A program made the position numbers and the translations under genes. A DNA stretch of 64,000 nt from an uncultured Desulfatitalea sp. GTDB taxonomy: Bacteria > Desulfobacterota > Desulfobacteria > Desulfobacterales > Desulfosarcinaceae. The stretch is from the NCBI GenBank assembly GCA_937868765.1, contig CALMNL010000011.1, forward strand, positions 62,001-126,000, in the 5' to 3' direction. Under the pieces are notes generated by a model. It did no database searches and was not told the origin of the DNA. It worked only from the letters and a program-made list of their open reading frames with translations. Of the stretch, positions 48,106 through 56,865 are shown one piece after another; position 1 is the first letter of the stretch; every line of letters begins with the position of its first letter.

Positions 48106-50550
48106 ATGAAAAAAAACATCCCGTTTTTAGTCGGCATTGTTCTTCTGTCCTGGATGATCAGCGGAGGCCATAATTGCTATGGCGCAAGCGCCTCACCGTG
48201 TGACCACCCAGGCGCATACGTCAAACAGCAACCCTGCAACAATCACGGAAAGCCTGGCAAACATCCCCTTTCCGCCAAAATCCGGTGGACCAGCTACGGA
48301 ATCCCTCACATCCTGGCGAAGAGCCTGCCCGATGCCTCTTTCGGGAGCGGCTACGCCTTCGCCAAGTTGAATGCCTGCGTCCTGGCCGATCAAATGCTGA
48401 TGGTGCGCAGCGAACGGTCCAAATACTACGGCCCGGACAAGGACGTGGCGGGGGACCGACAGAACCTGATCTCCGATCTTTTTTACATGGCCATGGACGT
48501 CCAGGGATCAGCGCAGACTCAATACCAACGGTTGCCCAAACAATACAAGGCGCTTCTGGACGCATACCTTGCCGGGTACAACAAGTACCTAATGGAAACC
48601 GGCGCGGAAAATCTGCCGTGCGCGGGAGAGCCGTTGGCGGAATTGTGCGCGGAACCCGCCGATATGAACGATTACATGGCCTACCTGGTGGATTTTACCT
48701 GGCTCGGCGGGCCCAAGCCGCTGATGGCGGCCATCGTCAATGCGCAACCGCCGGCCGTCACGGCCTCCCTCCAGGGGCTGGGACATCTTGCCAAGAAGGA
48801 ATTCGCCAGGCTTCAGACCGATCCGGTTTTCGGCGCCAGCAACGGCTGGGCCATCGGCCGGGACCGGACGGCCAACCGAACCGGCATGCTCCTGGGCAAT
48901 CCTCACTACCCATGGGAAGGCGAGCGGCGCTTCTTCGAAAGCCATGTGACCGTGCCGGGGGAGGTGAACGTTTATGGCGCAACCCTCCTGGGCATGCCGA
49001 CGCCCGGCATCTCTTTCAACGAAAATGTGGCCTGGACCCACACGGTCTGCACGTCGCGGCACTTTACCTTCTACCGGTTGGCTTTGAAACCGGGCGATCC
49101 GACCACCTACATCTATGACGGTCAGGAGCGCCCCATGGCCCGCCGGCAGGTGACCGTCCAGGTGCTGCAGCCCAATGGCTCGCTGATCCCGGTAACCATG
49201 ACCTTCTATCGATCCCATTTCGGGCCCATGGTGGAAATGCCCGGCCTGGATTGGACCACCACTTCCGCCTGGGCCATGCGCAGCGCCACGGATGAGGACC
49301 AGGGCATCCAGATGCGCTGGGAAATGGCCAAGGCCCGAAGCATTGCCGAGCTTAAGAAGGTGCTGGCCAAATACCAGTCGGTGAACTATCTGAACACCAT
49401 TGCCGTGGACAGCGCCGGGACCGCGTTCTATGCGGATACCGGCAACGTGCCCAACGTGACCCGGGAGATGCTCGACGCCGGCTGCGCCCTGGGGGGCAAT
49501 CCTCTTTATCTGGACGGGTCCCGCTCGGTTTGCGAGTGGGCCGACGACCCGGCCGCCGCCCAGGAGGGCATCGTTCCCTTTAAGTACGCGCCCCAGTTGA
49601 CCACTCGCACCTATGTCGCCAACTCCAACAACAGCTATTGGCTGGTCAACCCGGAAACCCCCATCTCCATGAGCATCCCCAACCAGCTGTGGGGAACCGA
49701 GCGCACCGACATCGGCCTCCGGCCGCGGATGGGCCTGACCATGCTGGCGGAGGTGGCCGGCCCGGGCAAGCGCGTGAATTGGGGGACTTTCCAGCAGCTG
49801 CTGTTCGGCGACCGGGTCCTGGGCGGTGAGCTTCTGGCGGACGATCTGGCGGCACTGTGCGCCACCGATGCGGAGCTGGCCGGCAGCGGCGCCTGCGACG
49901 CCCTGCTCGATTGGGACCAGACCTACCGCCTGGGCAGCACGGGCGGGCACGTCTTCCGGGAGTTCATGGCCGCTTTCAGGGCCGGCAATCCATATACTTC
50001 GCTTTGGGCCGTCCCCTTCGACCCCGATGATCCGGTGACGACCCCCAACACGCTGAACGCGGCCGGAAACAGCGAGGCGATTCTGGCGGCGCTGCGGGCG
50101 GGTGTCGCCAAGCTGCAGGATGCGGGCATCGACCCGGCCGCGCCTCTGGGCGATATCCAGTTCACACGCAAAGGCGACGAGGTGATTCCCATTCACGGCG
50201 GACCGGATCAGGACGGCGCGTTCAACATGCTCTACTACAATCCGACCATCAACGGCACGCTGTTACCGCCGGATGTCTCTCTGGGCGGCCTGCCGTCGGC
50301 TTCCCTGCAGGACCAGGGCGGCTACCTGATCAATTACGGCAGCAGCTATATGCAGCTGGTGGAATATCTCAAGCCGGGCAAGCTGCGCGCCAAGGTCTTG
50401 ATCAGCTACAGCCAGTCCACCGATCCGAACTCGCCCTACTTCAGCGATCAGACCCGCCTTTTCTCGATGAGCAAATGGCGCGATTGCCTCTTCACCGAAG
50501 CGCAGATCCACACCGATCCGAACCTGGAAATCGAAAAGGTGCGGGAATAG
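48106..50550 (+). CDS. penicillin-acylase family N-terminal nucleophile amidase
   Basis: An exported 814-residue protein with a signal peptide (about 1-27). The alpha-chain part is followed by the nucleophile Ser245 in VFGASNGWAIG, the point of self-cleavage in this family. The downstream beta chain has GNPHYPWEG and WTHTVCTSRHFTFY. These features resemble acylases acting on long-chain N-acyl substrates (aculeacin A acylase, PvdQ-type AHL acylases) more than classic penicillin G acylase. It would act in the periplasm or outside the cell on an N-acyl amide; the substrate is unknown. Its own terminator follows, so it is monocistronic. Confidence 0.88.
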   Translation: MKKNIPFLVGIVLLSWMISGGHNCYGASASPCDHPGAYVKQQPCNNHGKPGKHPLSAKIRWTSYGIPHILAKSLPDASFGSGYAFAKLNACVLADQMLMVRSERSKYYGPDKDVAGDRQNLISDLFYMAMDVQGSAQTQYQRLPKQYKALLDAYLAGYNKYLMETGAENLPCAGEPLAELCAEPADMNDYMAYLVDFTWLGGPKPLMAAIVNAQPPAVTASLQGLGHLAKKEFARLQTDPVFGASNGWAIGRDRTANRTGMLLGNPHYPWEGERRFFESHVTVPGEVNVYGATLLGMPTPGISFNENVAWTHTVCTSRHFTFYRLALKPGDPTTYIYDGQERPMARRQVTVQVLQPNGSLIPVTMTFYRSHFGPMVEMPGLDWTTTSAWAMRSATDEDQGIQMRWEMAKARSIAELKKVLAKYQSVNYLNTIAVDSAGTAFYADTGNVPNVTREMLDAGCALGGNPLYLDGSRSVCEWADDPAAAQEGIVPFKYAPQLTTRTYVANSNNSYWLVNPETPISMSIPNQLWGTERTDIGLRPRMGLTMLAEVAGPGKRVNWGTFQQLLFGDRVLGGELLADDLAALCATDAELAGSGACDALLDWDQTYRLGSTGGHVFREFMAAFRAGNPYTSLWAVPFDPDDPVTTPNTLNAAGNSEAILAALRAGVAKLQDAGIDPAAPLGDIQFTRKGDEVIPIHGGPDQDGAFNMLYYNPTINGTLLPPDVSLGGLPSASLQDQGGYLINYGSSYMQLVEYLKPGKLRAKVLISYSQSTDPNSPYFSDQTRLFSMSKWRDCLFTEAQIHTDPNLEIEKVRE

Positions 50551-50565
50551 TCTGACACCCTCCTC

Positions 50566-50607
50566 CGGGGCCGCCAGTATGAGACGGCGGCCCCGCAGCC
50601 CCTTTTC
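50566..50607 (+). terminator. Rho-independent terminator after the acylase gene
   Basis: A perfect 10-bp stem (50566-50575 with 50586-50595, CGGGGCCGCC) is followed after seven bases by CTTTTCTCTT. The gap before the T-rich tract is longer than usual. Confidence 0.6.
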
Positions 50608-50822
50608 TCTTCTGCCTGCCTCCGCCTGCCCATGGTTCCCCCAAGGAGCCCGTCGATCTATCATCTCTTACAGGATAGCCGGGCGCTGTGAGGGCACATT
50701 TCATTGACACGCCGCCACTCCTGCATAATCGTTGGTCTACTTTTGCTCGCCCCGCTCAGTCATTGCCAACCGGGGCGGCTCCATTTGAAAATAAAGCGGT
50801 TTTGAAACCTTAAGGAGATACC

Positions 50823-51806
50823 ATGAAAGCATTCGTGTGTACCGAATTCGGTCCGGCGGACAATTGCGATGTCCAGGAGGTGGACGTTCGTCCGCCAGAC
50901 AAGGACCAGGTCTTGATAGAAGTGAAGAGCGCGTCGCTCAACTTTCCCGATGCCCTGATGATCGAAGGGCGCTACCAGGTCAAACCGCCCCTGCCGTTCA
51001 GCCCGGGCATGGACCTGGCGGGTATCGTGCGGCAGGTGGGCGAAGGGGTCACCCATGTGGCGGTGGGGGACCGGGTGATCGCCTTTTCAGGAGTAGGCGC
51101 CTTTGCCGAAATGTGCCTGGCAGCCAAGGACAAGGTGGTGCCCATGCCTGCGGACATGTCGTTCGATGCGGCCGCAGCCTACGGGATCACCTATGCCACG
51201 GCCATTCACGGGTTCCGGGAGTGCGGCCGGCTGCAACCCCATGAAACCGCACTGGTTCTGGGGGCGGCCGGCGGCGTGGGCATCGCCGCCATCGAGGTGG
51301 CCAAGGCCATGGGCGCGCGGGTGATCGCGGCGGCGGCCACCGATGACAAGCTGGCCCTTTGCCGCAAGATGGGCGCCGACATGGTGATCAATTACACCAA
51401 GGAGGACCTGCGCCTGCGCACCATGGAACTGACCGGCGGCAAGGGGGCGGATGTGGTTTTCGATCCGGTGGGCGGCGATTACACCATGAATGCGTTCCGC
51501 GCCACGGCCTGGGGCGGTCGGTTGCTGGTGGTCGGGTTTGCCGCCGGGGACATTCCCAAGATTCCGATCAACTACGCCCTGCTCAGCGAGCGATCCATCG
51601 TCGGCGTCTTCTGGGGGGCCTGGGCCGCCCGCGACCCCGAAGGACAGCGCCGCAACATGGAGACCATGGCCCGCTGGTTCGCCGAAGGCAAGATCAATCC
51701 GGTCATCGATTCGACCATCTCGCTGTCGCAGATTCCGGACGCCATCAAACGCCTCACCGCCCGGCAGGTCAAGGGCAAGGTGGTGGTCAAGGTGCGCGCC
51801 GAGTAA
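50823..51806 (+). CDS. NADPH:quinone oxidoreductase-like MDR enzyme
   Basis: A 327-residue zinc-independent medium-chain dehydrogenase. The N-terminal GroES-like domain has FPDALMIEGRYQ and PFSPGMDLAGIV. The Rossmann domain has LGAAGGVGIAAIEVAKAMGA near residue 145. Zinc ligands of alcohol dehydrogenases are missing, as in quinone oxidoreductases and related NADPH oxidoreductases. It is cytosolic, and the physiological acceptor is unknown. TTAAGGAGATACC precedes the ATG. It lies convergent to an SDR gene in a neighbourhood of NAD(P)H and flavin oxidoreductases. Confidence 0.88.
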   Translation: MKAFVCTEFGPADNCDVQEVDVRPPDKDQVLIEVKSASLNFPDALMIEGRYQVKPPLPFSPGMDLAGIVRQVGEGVTHVAVGDRVIAFSGVGAFAEMCLAAKDKVVPMPADMSFDAAAAYGITYATAIHGFRECGRLQPHETALVLGAAGGVGIAAIEVAKAMGARVIAAAATDDKLALCRKMGADMVINYTKEDLRLRTMELTGGKGADVVFDPVGGDYTMNAFRATAWGGRLLVVGFAAGDIPKIPINYALLSERSIVGVFWGAWAARDPEGQRRNMETMARWFAEGKINPVIDSTISLSQIPDAIKRLTARQVKGKVVVKVRAE

Positions 51807-51816
51807 GAGGTGGCTG

Positions 51817-52629
51817 TTACAGGCCGGCCAGCCGGAGACTCAGCTCCCGCAGTTGCTTGCGCGCCTGCGGGTCGTACGCCTGGGCTTCGGCGCTGGCTTC
51901 GGCCTGAACATTGAAATATCGTCCGGTAATCCCTTCCACGGATGGCGAGACCGCGAGAAACACTTCGGCATCCGCGCCGCTCTCCGGTTCGCCCCAGGGG
52001 GTGATTTTGGCCTGGCGCACCATGTTGGTATTCAAATAGGTGCCGGGGTGCAGCGTATTGACGGTAACCTGCGCCGCTTTCAGTTCTTCGGCCAGGTCGA
52101 AGGTGAACATGATCAGGCTGAGCTTGCTCTGACGGTAGGCCCGCGTACCGTCGAACTGTTTTTCGAGCATCACATCATTGAAATCCACAGGATACTGGCC
52201 GGCCGAACTGACATTGACGATGCGCGCCGGAGCAGCCTTTTTCAGCGCCGGGAGCAAAAGCCGGGTGAGCAGGAAGGGGGCGAGATAGTTCACGGCAAAT
52301 CGAAGTTCGTGGCCGTCCCGGCTATATCTTTCGCCGGAGAAGCCCACCCCGGCGTTGTTGATCAGGACATCCAGGCGGGGGAATTTTGCCAGCATCTCTT
52401 GGGCCAGTCGACGCACCTCGGCCAAAGAAGAAAAATCGGCGCAAAACCCTTCAATCTTTAGATTGCCGGAAGCGTTCTTCAACTCCTCTACCACACCGGC
52501 CAGCTTTTTGGGGTCTCTGCCATGGAGCAGCACCTGCGCCTGTTGTCTGGCCAACCGCAGGGCGGCCAGTTTGCCGATGCCATCGGTCGACCCCGTGATC
52601 AGAATCGTCTGGTCATGGATTGGTTTCAT
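51817..52629 (-). CDS. short-chain dehydrogenase/reductase
   Basis: A 270-residue SDR. It has the cofactor motif TGSTDGIG near residue 11, NNAG near 87, the catalytic Ser in NVSSAGQYP and the Tyr-Lys pair in YRQSK near 165-169. The retinol-dehydrogenase-like layout suggests NADP use; the substrate is unknown. AAAAAAGGAGAAGTC precedes the ATG at 52629, so the longer upstream frame is rejected. It is divergent from an MDR gene across 239 bases, where ATTTGCC and GGCAAAT (52699-52739) form a spaced inverted repeat. Confidence 0.88.
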   Translation of the reverse strand: MKPIHDQTILITGSTDGIGKLAALRLARQQAQVLLHGRDPKKLAGVVEELKNASGNLKIEGFCADFSSLAEVRRLAQEMLAKFPRLDVLINNAGVGFSGERYSRDGHELRFAVNYLAPFLLTRLLLPALKKAAPARIVNVSSAGQYPVDFNDVMLEKQFDGTRAYRQSKLSLIMFTFDLAEELKAAQVTVNTLHPGTYLNTNMVRQAKITPWGEPESGADAEVFLAVSPSVEGITGRYFNVQAEASAEAQAYDPQARKQLRELSLRLAGL

Positions 52630-52868
52630 GACTTCTCCTTTTTTCGGAATGGTTTGGTGCTTCGCGTTGCGACCTGTTTCTTCGAAACGATAATGCCGAT
52701 TTGCCACAATTCCCTGGTGCCGAAGGTAAAAAGGCAAATTTTCCAGATGGCCGGTTCATTGACACACTGCCCATCCGGTCTCATTGTTCAGTTCACTTTA
52801 ACCGCTCCCTTGGGACCATCCCAATGGGCTGTTTCGAATTCACTTCCATGCAAAGGAAGGATATCCCA

Positions 52869-53870
52869 ATGACCGAAAAAAACATCCAGGTACGTCTGGC
52901 CCATCGCCCGGAAGGGGAGGTTCGGACCAGCGACTTCAACATCGCAGAAGCGCCCCTGCCCGAGATCGGCGACGGCCAGCTCCTGGTGCGCAACCACTAT
53001 CTTTCGCTGGACCCCTATATGCGCGGCCGCATGAGCGCCGCTAAATCCTATGCCCAATCCGTAAATATCGGCGATGTGATGGTCGGCGGCACGGTGGGTC
53101 GGGTGGTGGCCTCCCGGCACACAGGATTCCGCGAGGGCGACCACGTGGTGGGCTATCTGGGATGGCAGTTGTATGGGGTCAGCGACGGGACTGCCCTGAT
53201 GCGGGTCGACGAGCCGGATATACCCCTGACCGCCTACCTGGGGGTGATGGGCATGCCCGGGGCCACCGCTTACGTGGGTCTGATGGATATCGGCCAACCG
53301 AAGCAAGGCGAGACGGTGGTGGTGTCGGCTGCTTCGGGTGCGGTGGGCAGCGTGGTCGGGCAGATCGCCAAGATCAAAGGCTGCCGGTCAGTGGGCATTG
53401 CCGGTGGCCCGGAGAAGTGCGCTTATGTCACCGACGAATTGGGTTTCGATGCCTGCATCGATTACAAGCGCGGGCGCCTGGCCGAAGATCTGGCCGCCGC
53501 CGTCCCCAACGGCATCGACATTTACTTCGAGAATGTGGGCGGACGCATCCTCGACACGGTGCTGGCGCGCATGAACCCGTTCGGACGCATTCCCCTGTGC
53601 GGCCTGATCTCCCAGTACAACGCCATCGAACCGTACGGCGTTAAGAACTTCGGCAGTTTACTGATCAACCGCGTCAAGCTGCAAGGATTTATCGTCTCCG
53701 ATCACCTGGCCCGCTGGCCCGATGCTTTCAATGATATCGGCCAGTGGATTCGGCAAGGCCGCATCAAATACCGCGAAAGCATCGTCCAGGGCATCGAGAA
53801 CGCGCCCGCGGCTTTCATCGGCCTGTTGGCCGGGAAGAATTTCGGCAAGCAGCTGGTCAAGCTGATTTAG
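52869..53870 (+). CDS. NADP-dependent MDR oxidoreductase (PTGR/CurA-like)
   Basis: A 333-residue medium-chain reductase of the leukotriene B4 dehydrogenase/CurA group. Signature blocks are LSLDPYMRGRMS in the N-terminal domain, GMPGATAYVGL, and the nucleotide loop SAASGAVGSVVGQIAK. YFENVGGRILD follows later. Family members reduce the C=C bond of alpha,beta-unsaturated ketones with NADPH, often as detoxification. The ATG at 52869 is preferred (AAGGAAGGATATCCCA upstream); the frame runs 56 codons further up without support. The flavoredoxin gene converges 14 bases downstream. Confidence 0.9.
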   Translation: MTEKNIQVRLAHRPEGEVRTSDFNIAEAPLPEIGDGQLLVRNHYLSLDPYMRGRMSAAKSYAQSVNIGDVMVGGTVGRVVASRHTGFREGDHVVGYLGWQLYGVSDGTALMRVDEPDIPLTAYLGVMGMPGATAYVGLMDIGQPKQGETVVVSAASGAVGSVVGQIAKIKGCRSVGIAGGPEKCAYVTDELGFDACIDYKRGRLAEDLAAAVPNGIDIYFENVGGRILDTVLARMNPFGRIPLCGLISQYNAIEPYGVKNFGSLLINRVKLQGFIVSDHLARWPDAFNDIGQWIRQGRIKYRESIVQGIENAPAAFIGLLAGKNFGKQLVKLI

Positions 53871-53883
53871 CGGCCAAGGCGAC

Positions 53884-54444
53884 TCATTTCAGCGCTTTGC
53901 CCGCGCTCCAGGCCGAGCCGATGCGTTCGCCCACGGACCAGTAGCCGTTGTCCGGCATGGTCAGGGTGAAGGGCTTGATCTTGCGGATGTCCGGTTTGCC
54001 GTCGCTCAGGTATTTCTCTTCGGTGAAAATCTCCTTGGGTTCCCCGATGTAGAGCGTGTCGGCCGGCAGCGTCACCGACTGCACCACTTCGCAGGCCATG
54101 CTGACCGGGCATTCGGCGATCAGAGGGGCTTTGTCCAACTGGCCGAAGAAGACGTCGAAGATCTTGGATTTGTCGCGCTTGGCGCCCGTGACCAGGCCGC
54201 AGTAATCGGTTTTCTCCATCAGGGAGATGTCGGGGATGTTGATACTGAACTGCCGATGTTCTTCGATGCCCTGGTTGGTGTGGTGCCGGCCCAGGGCCAC
54301 CGCGAACATGGCGGGTTTGGCATTGACCCGCGACACCCAGGCCACAGCCATGAAATTGGCCCGTCCTGCCACCATCGCGCCCACCAGGACCATGGGCATG
54401 GGGTACAAAAAGGCCGCTCCATTGTCCAATTTGATCTTGCCCAT
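53884..54444 (-). CDS. flavin reductase family protein (flavoredoxin-like)
   Basis: A 186-residue FMN-binding split-barrel protein. The N-terminal PMPMVLVGAMVAGRANFMAVAW block and the SINIPD segment are typical of the flavin reductase/flavoredoxin family, known in Desulfovibrio as an electron carrier linked to sulfite or thiosulfate reduction. One Cys-containing segment is ECPVSMACEV. It is cytosolic; the redox partner is unknown. AAAAAGGAGGGCTCGGCG precedes the ATG at 54444. Confidence 0.88.
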   Translation of the reverse strand: MGKIKLDNGAAFLYPMPMVLVGAMVAGRANFMAVAWVSRVNAKPAMFAVALGRHHTNQGIEEHRQFSINIPDISLMEKTDYCGLVTGAKRDKSKIFDVFFGQLDKAPLIAECPVSMACEVVQSVTLPADTLYIGEPKEIFTEEKYLSDGKPDIRKIKPFTLTMPDNGYWSVGERIGSAWSAGKALK

Positions 54445-54518
54445 CGCCGAGCCCTCCTTTTTGGGATATGAATTCTGAGAGACAAGCCAGATCTCTTATA
54501 TCATGATAAGTCCAGGGA

Positions 54519-55412
54519 TCAATCCAGCCCCGCCTCGGCCCGTACCTCGGCGGCGATGGCCGTCCAGTCCTGGTCGCCGCGGCCGTGGGCCAGGGCTGCC
54601 AGGAAGCGGCTTTCGAGCACTTCGGCCAGCCGCATGGGGGCTGCGGCCTCGGCCGCGGTGGCCTTGATCAGGCGCACGTCCTTGAGCCCCAAGGGGAGTT
54701 TGAAGAGGGGCGGACTGAAGGTCCCCTCCAGGATCTGACGCCCGTAATTCTGATAGACCGGGCAGGCGAAGATCGTCTGGGTCAGCGCGTCCAGCATGAG
54801 TTTGGGGTCACCGCCGTTTTTACTTACGAAGGTGGCGGCCTCGGCCAGGCCCTCGATGGCGGCGGCGATGAGAAAGTTGGCGCCCAGCTTGGCCACGTTG
54901 GCCTGGGCCGGATCATCGCCGAAGTCGAAAACGCGCAGGCCCAGCCGATCGAGCAGCGGCACTGCGCGGGCCTTGCCTGCGGCCGGGCCGGCGACGAAGT
55001 AGGTCTGCTTGCGCACCCGCACCGCATCCGGCCGGCCCATGACCGGCGCCGCCACATAGTACCCGTTGAGGTCGGTGTGCTGCCGGGCCAGCCGTCCGGC
55101 CGTAGCCGGAAGAATGGTGCTCAGGCAGACATGTACGCCGCCCGAGCCCAGATGCCGGGGCAACTCCCCCTCCGGCCCCACCACGGCTTCCAGGGCCGCA
55201 TCGTCGGAGACGCAGCTGAACACCAGGCCGCTCGCTTCGGCCACATCCCAGGGCCGATCCACCGCCTGGGCGCCGGCTGCGACCAGCGGTGCGCACTTTT
55301 TTTTGTCCCGGTTGTAGATCCGCAGCGTAAAGCCGTCGGCCAGAAGGTTTTCGACCATGGGGGCGCCCAGCAGGCCGGTGCCGATGAATCCAATAGTTTG
55401 ATTGTCTTGCAT
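54519..55412 (-). CDS. 3-hydroxyisobutyrate dehydrogenase-family oxidoreductase
   Basis: A 297-residue beta-hydroxyacid dehydrogenase. The N-terminal Rossmann motif is GFIGTGLLGAPMVENLL, and the interdomain Lys lies in KLGANFLIAAAIEGLAEA near residue 170. The C-terminal helical domain completes the family length. It would oxidise or reduce a beta-hydroxyacid or aldehyde with NAD(P); glyoxylate/succinic-semialdehyde reductase is an alternative. AAAGGAGATGAC precedes the ATG at 55412. It sits between the flavoredoxin gene and the DGPF-protein operon, with 93 bases before it. Confidence 0.88.
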   Translation of the reverse strand: MQDNQTIGFIGTGLLGAPMVENLLADGFTLRIYNRDKKKCAPLVAAGAQAVDRPWDVAEASGLVFSCVSDDAALEAVVGPEGELPRHLGSGGVHVCLSTILPATAGRLARQHTDLNGYYVAAPVMGRPDAVRVRKQTYFVAGPAAGKARAVPLLDRLGLRVFDFGDDPAQANVAKLGANFLIAAAIEGLAEAATFVSKNGGDPKLMLDALTQTIFACPVYQNYGRQILEGTFSPPLFKLPLGLKDVRLIKATAAEAAAPMRLAEVLESRFLAALAHGRGDQDWTAIAAEVRAEAGLD

Positions 55413-55505
55413 GTCATCTCCTTTGATCCTATCCGCATAGGGTTATTTGCCCGTTCGAACCACCCTCGGCCGCTTGGCGATAGAATAGGGCGCCAAATGG
55501 AATGG

Positions 55506-55868
55506 TCAACCGATTTGAATCGCATGGGCTACCGGACGCACCTCGATGGTGCCGCCGTCCGGCAGCGTCGGAATGCGCAGGGCCATGGCGATGGCCTCGT
55601 CCAGGTCGCGGCACTCGACCAGATGGAACCCGCCGATCTGCTCCTTGGTCTCCGCGAAAGGGCCGTCGATGACGGAAGATCGGCCGTTTTTCAATCGGAC
55701 GCTCGTGGCAGCAGTACTTTGCATCAACTTGGCTCCGGCTCGGTAACGGCCGGTTTGTATGAGTTCCTGCTCCCATTCCTGGTAAGCACTCATGATCTCC
55801 GACCGCCGCGACGCAGGCAGCGCTTCCCAGCGCTCTTCCTCGAAACAGCACAACAGTAGATATTGCAT
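55506..55868 (-). CDS. DGPF/YCII-domain protein
   Basis: A 120-residue single YCII-related protein. It has YLLLCCFEEERWEAL at the N-terminus and the hallmark [16 protein letters not shown] near residue 58. DGPF proteins are a recurrent partner of ECF42-type sigma factors; their biochemical role is unknown. CTGGAGGACCAACC precedes the ATG at 55868. It is the third gene of a small unit behind a promoter that matches the one upstream of the DGPF-VOC fusion gene. Confidence 0.85.
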   Translation of the reverse strand: MQYLLLCCFEEERWEALPASRRSEIMSAYQEWEQELIQTGRYRAGAKLMQSTAATSVRLKNGRSSVIDGPFAETKEQIGGFHLVECRDLDEAIAMALRIPTLPDGGTIEVRPVAHAIQIG

Positions 55869-55888
55869 GGTTGGTCCTCCTGGAAGTG

Positions 55889-56362
55889 TCAAGCCTCCAT
55901 CAAAGTATCGATATCGAGCTTATGCATTTTCAGCAGCGCCTTCATGACCCGCTCGGCTCGCGCCGGGTCTTCATCGGCGACCAACTGCGCCAACACCTTG
56001 GGAACGATCTGCCAGGAGATGCCGTACTTGTCCCGGAGCCAGCCGCACGGTCCTTGCTCGCCGCCTTCCGAAAGCTTCTCCCACAAATCATCCAGTTCCT
56101 TCTGGTCCCGGCAATCGGCGATGAAAGAGATGGCCGGGGTGAAGGTGAACAGCGGCCCGCCGTTCAAGGCCAGGAAGGGCTGGCCGTCGAGTTCGAAGGA
56201 TACGGTCATCACCGATCCCGCGGGGCGCCCCGATGCCTCCGCGGCGGAGGGCCCGTAGCGTGCGATTCGGTTGATTTTCGAGTTTCTGAAAATGGCCGTG
56301 TAGAAACGCGCGGCCTCCTGGGCCTGATGGTCGAACCACAGACATGGTGTCAATTTGCTCAT
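55889..56362 (-). CDS. VOC-fold protein (PhnB/3-demethylubiquinone methyltransferase-like group)
   Basis: A 157-residue glyoxalase/bleomycin-resistance-fold protein. It has [22 protein letters not shown] at the N-terminus and [13 protein letters not shown] near the C-terminus, typical of the PhnB-like group often misnamed as 3-demethylubiquinone methyltransferase. Its function is unknown. Its start overlaps the upstream DGPF gene stop (ATGA), and the next DGPF gene starts 21 bases after its stop. The same VOC partner is fused to a DGPF domain in the 58484-59371 gene. Confidence 0.85.
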   Translation of the reverse strand: MSKLTPCLWFDHQAQEAARFYTAIFRNSKINRIARYGPSAAEASGRPAGSVMTVSFELDGQPFLALNGGPLFTFTPAISFIADCRDQKELDDLWEKLSEGGEQGPCGWLRDKYGISWQIVPKVLAQLVADEDPARAERVMKALLKMHKLDIDTLMEA

Positions 56363-56751
56363 AAGGCCTCCTTTCGACGCCGTTCACTCTGGGCGACCAT
56401 GGCGGACAGGTCGTCGGCCGGCCGGATTTCGAAGGGGCCGACCTTCACCCCCGGGTGGGCGGAAATCAGTTGGATGGCGTGATTCAGATCCCGGGCTTCG
56501 AGCACGAGGATCCCACCGAGCTGTTCTTTGGTCTCGGCAAAGGGGCCGTCGGTGGTGATGACGTTGCCATCGCGTCGGCGCAGCGTCACGGCGTTACGAG
56601 CGCTCTGCAGTGCTTCGCCGCCGGCGAAGTGACCATTTCGGCGCAGCACCTCATCGTATTCGAAGCATTCGTCCATCAGAAGATTGCGTTCCTTTGCGGA
56701 CATCGCTTCCCATTTGGCTTCATCGATATATCCCAAGCAGATGTATTTCAT
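56359..56751 (-). CDS. DGPF/YCII-domain protein, first gene of the ECF-linked operon
   Basis: A 130-residue YCII-related protein with the hallmark [16 protein letters not shown] near residue 62. GAGGAGGTGGCC before the ATG at 56751 is a near-perfect ribosome-binding site; the longer frame upstream is rejected. It is followed, overlapping, by the VOC gene and then a second DGPF gene. The candidate ECF promoter lies 65-92 bases upstream, between it and the sigma factor gene. Confidence 0.87.
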   Translation of the reverse strand: MKYICLGYIDEAKWEAMSAKERNLLMDECFEYDEVLRRNGHFAGGEALQSARNAVTLRRRDGNVITTDGPFAETKEQLGGILVLEARDLNHAIQLISAHPGVKVGPFEIRPADDLSAMVAQSERRRKEAL

Positions 56752-56815
56752 GGCCACCTCCTCGCGATTCAGTCGAATCGCGATGCTATTTGTTTTTTTC
56801 AGGTCTTCACAGGGT

Positions 56816-56843
56816 AGTCGCCTGGCGGCGCACGAAATCGACA
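56816..56843 (-). promoter_or_regulatory. candidate ECF-dependent promoter of the DGPF-VOC-DGPF operon
   Basis: On the minus strand TGTCGA (56843-56838) is separated by 17 bases from CGACT (56820-56816). The identical pattern and spacing precede the DGPF-VOC fusion gene. As I recall it, the ECF42 consensus is TGTCGA at -35 and CGA/TC at -10. Confidence 0.65.
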
Positions 56844-56865
56844 CCGGTGGCCGGGACTGCGATTT

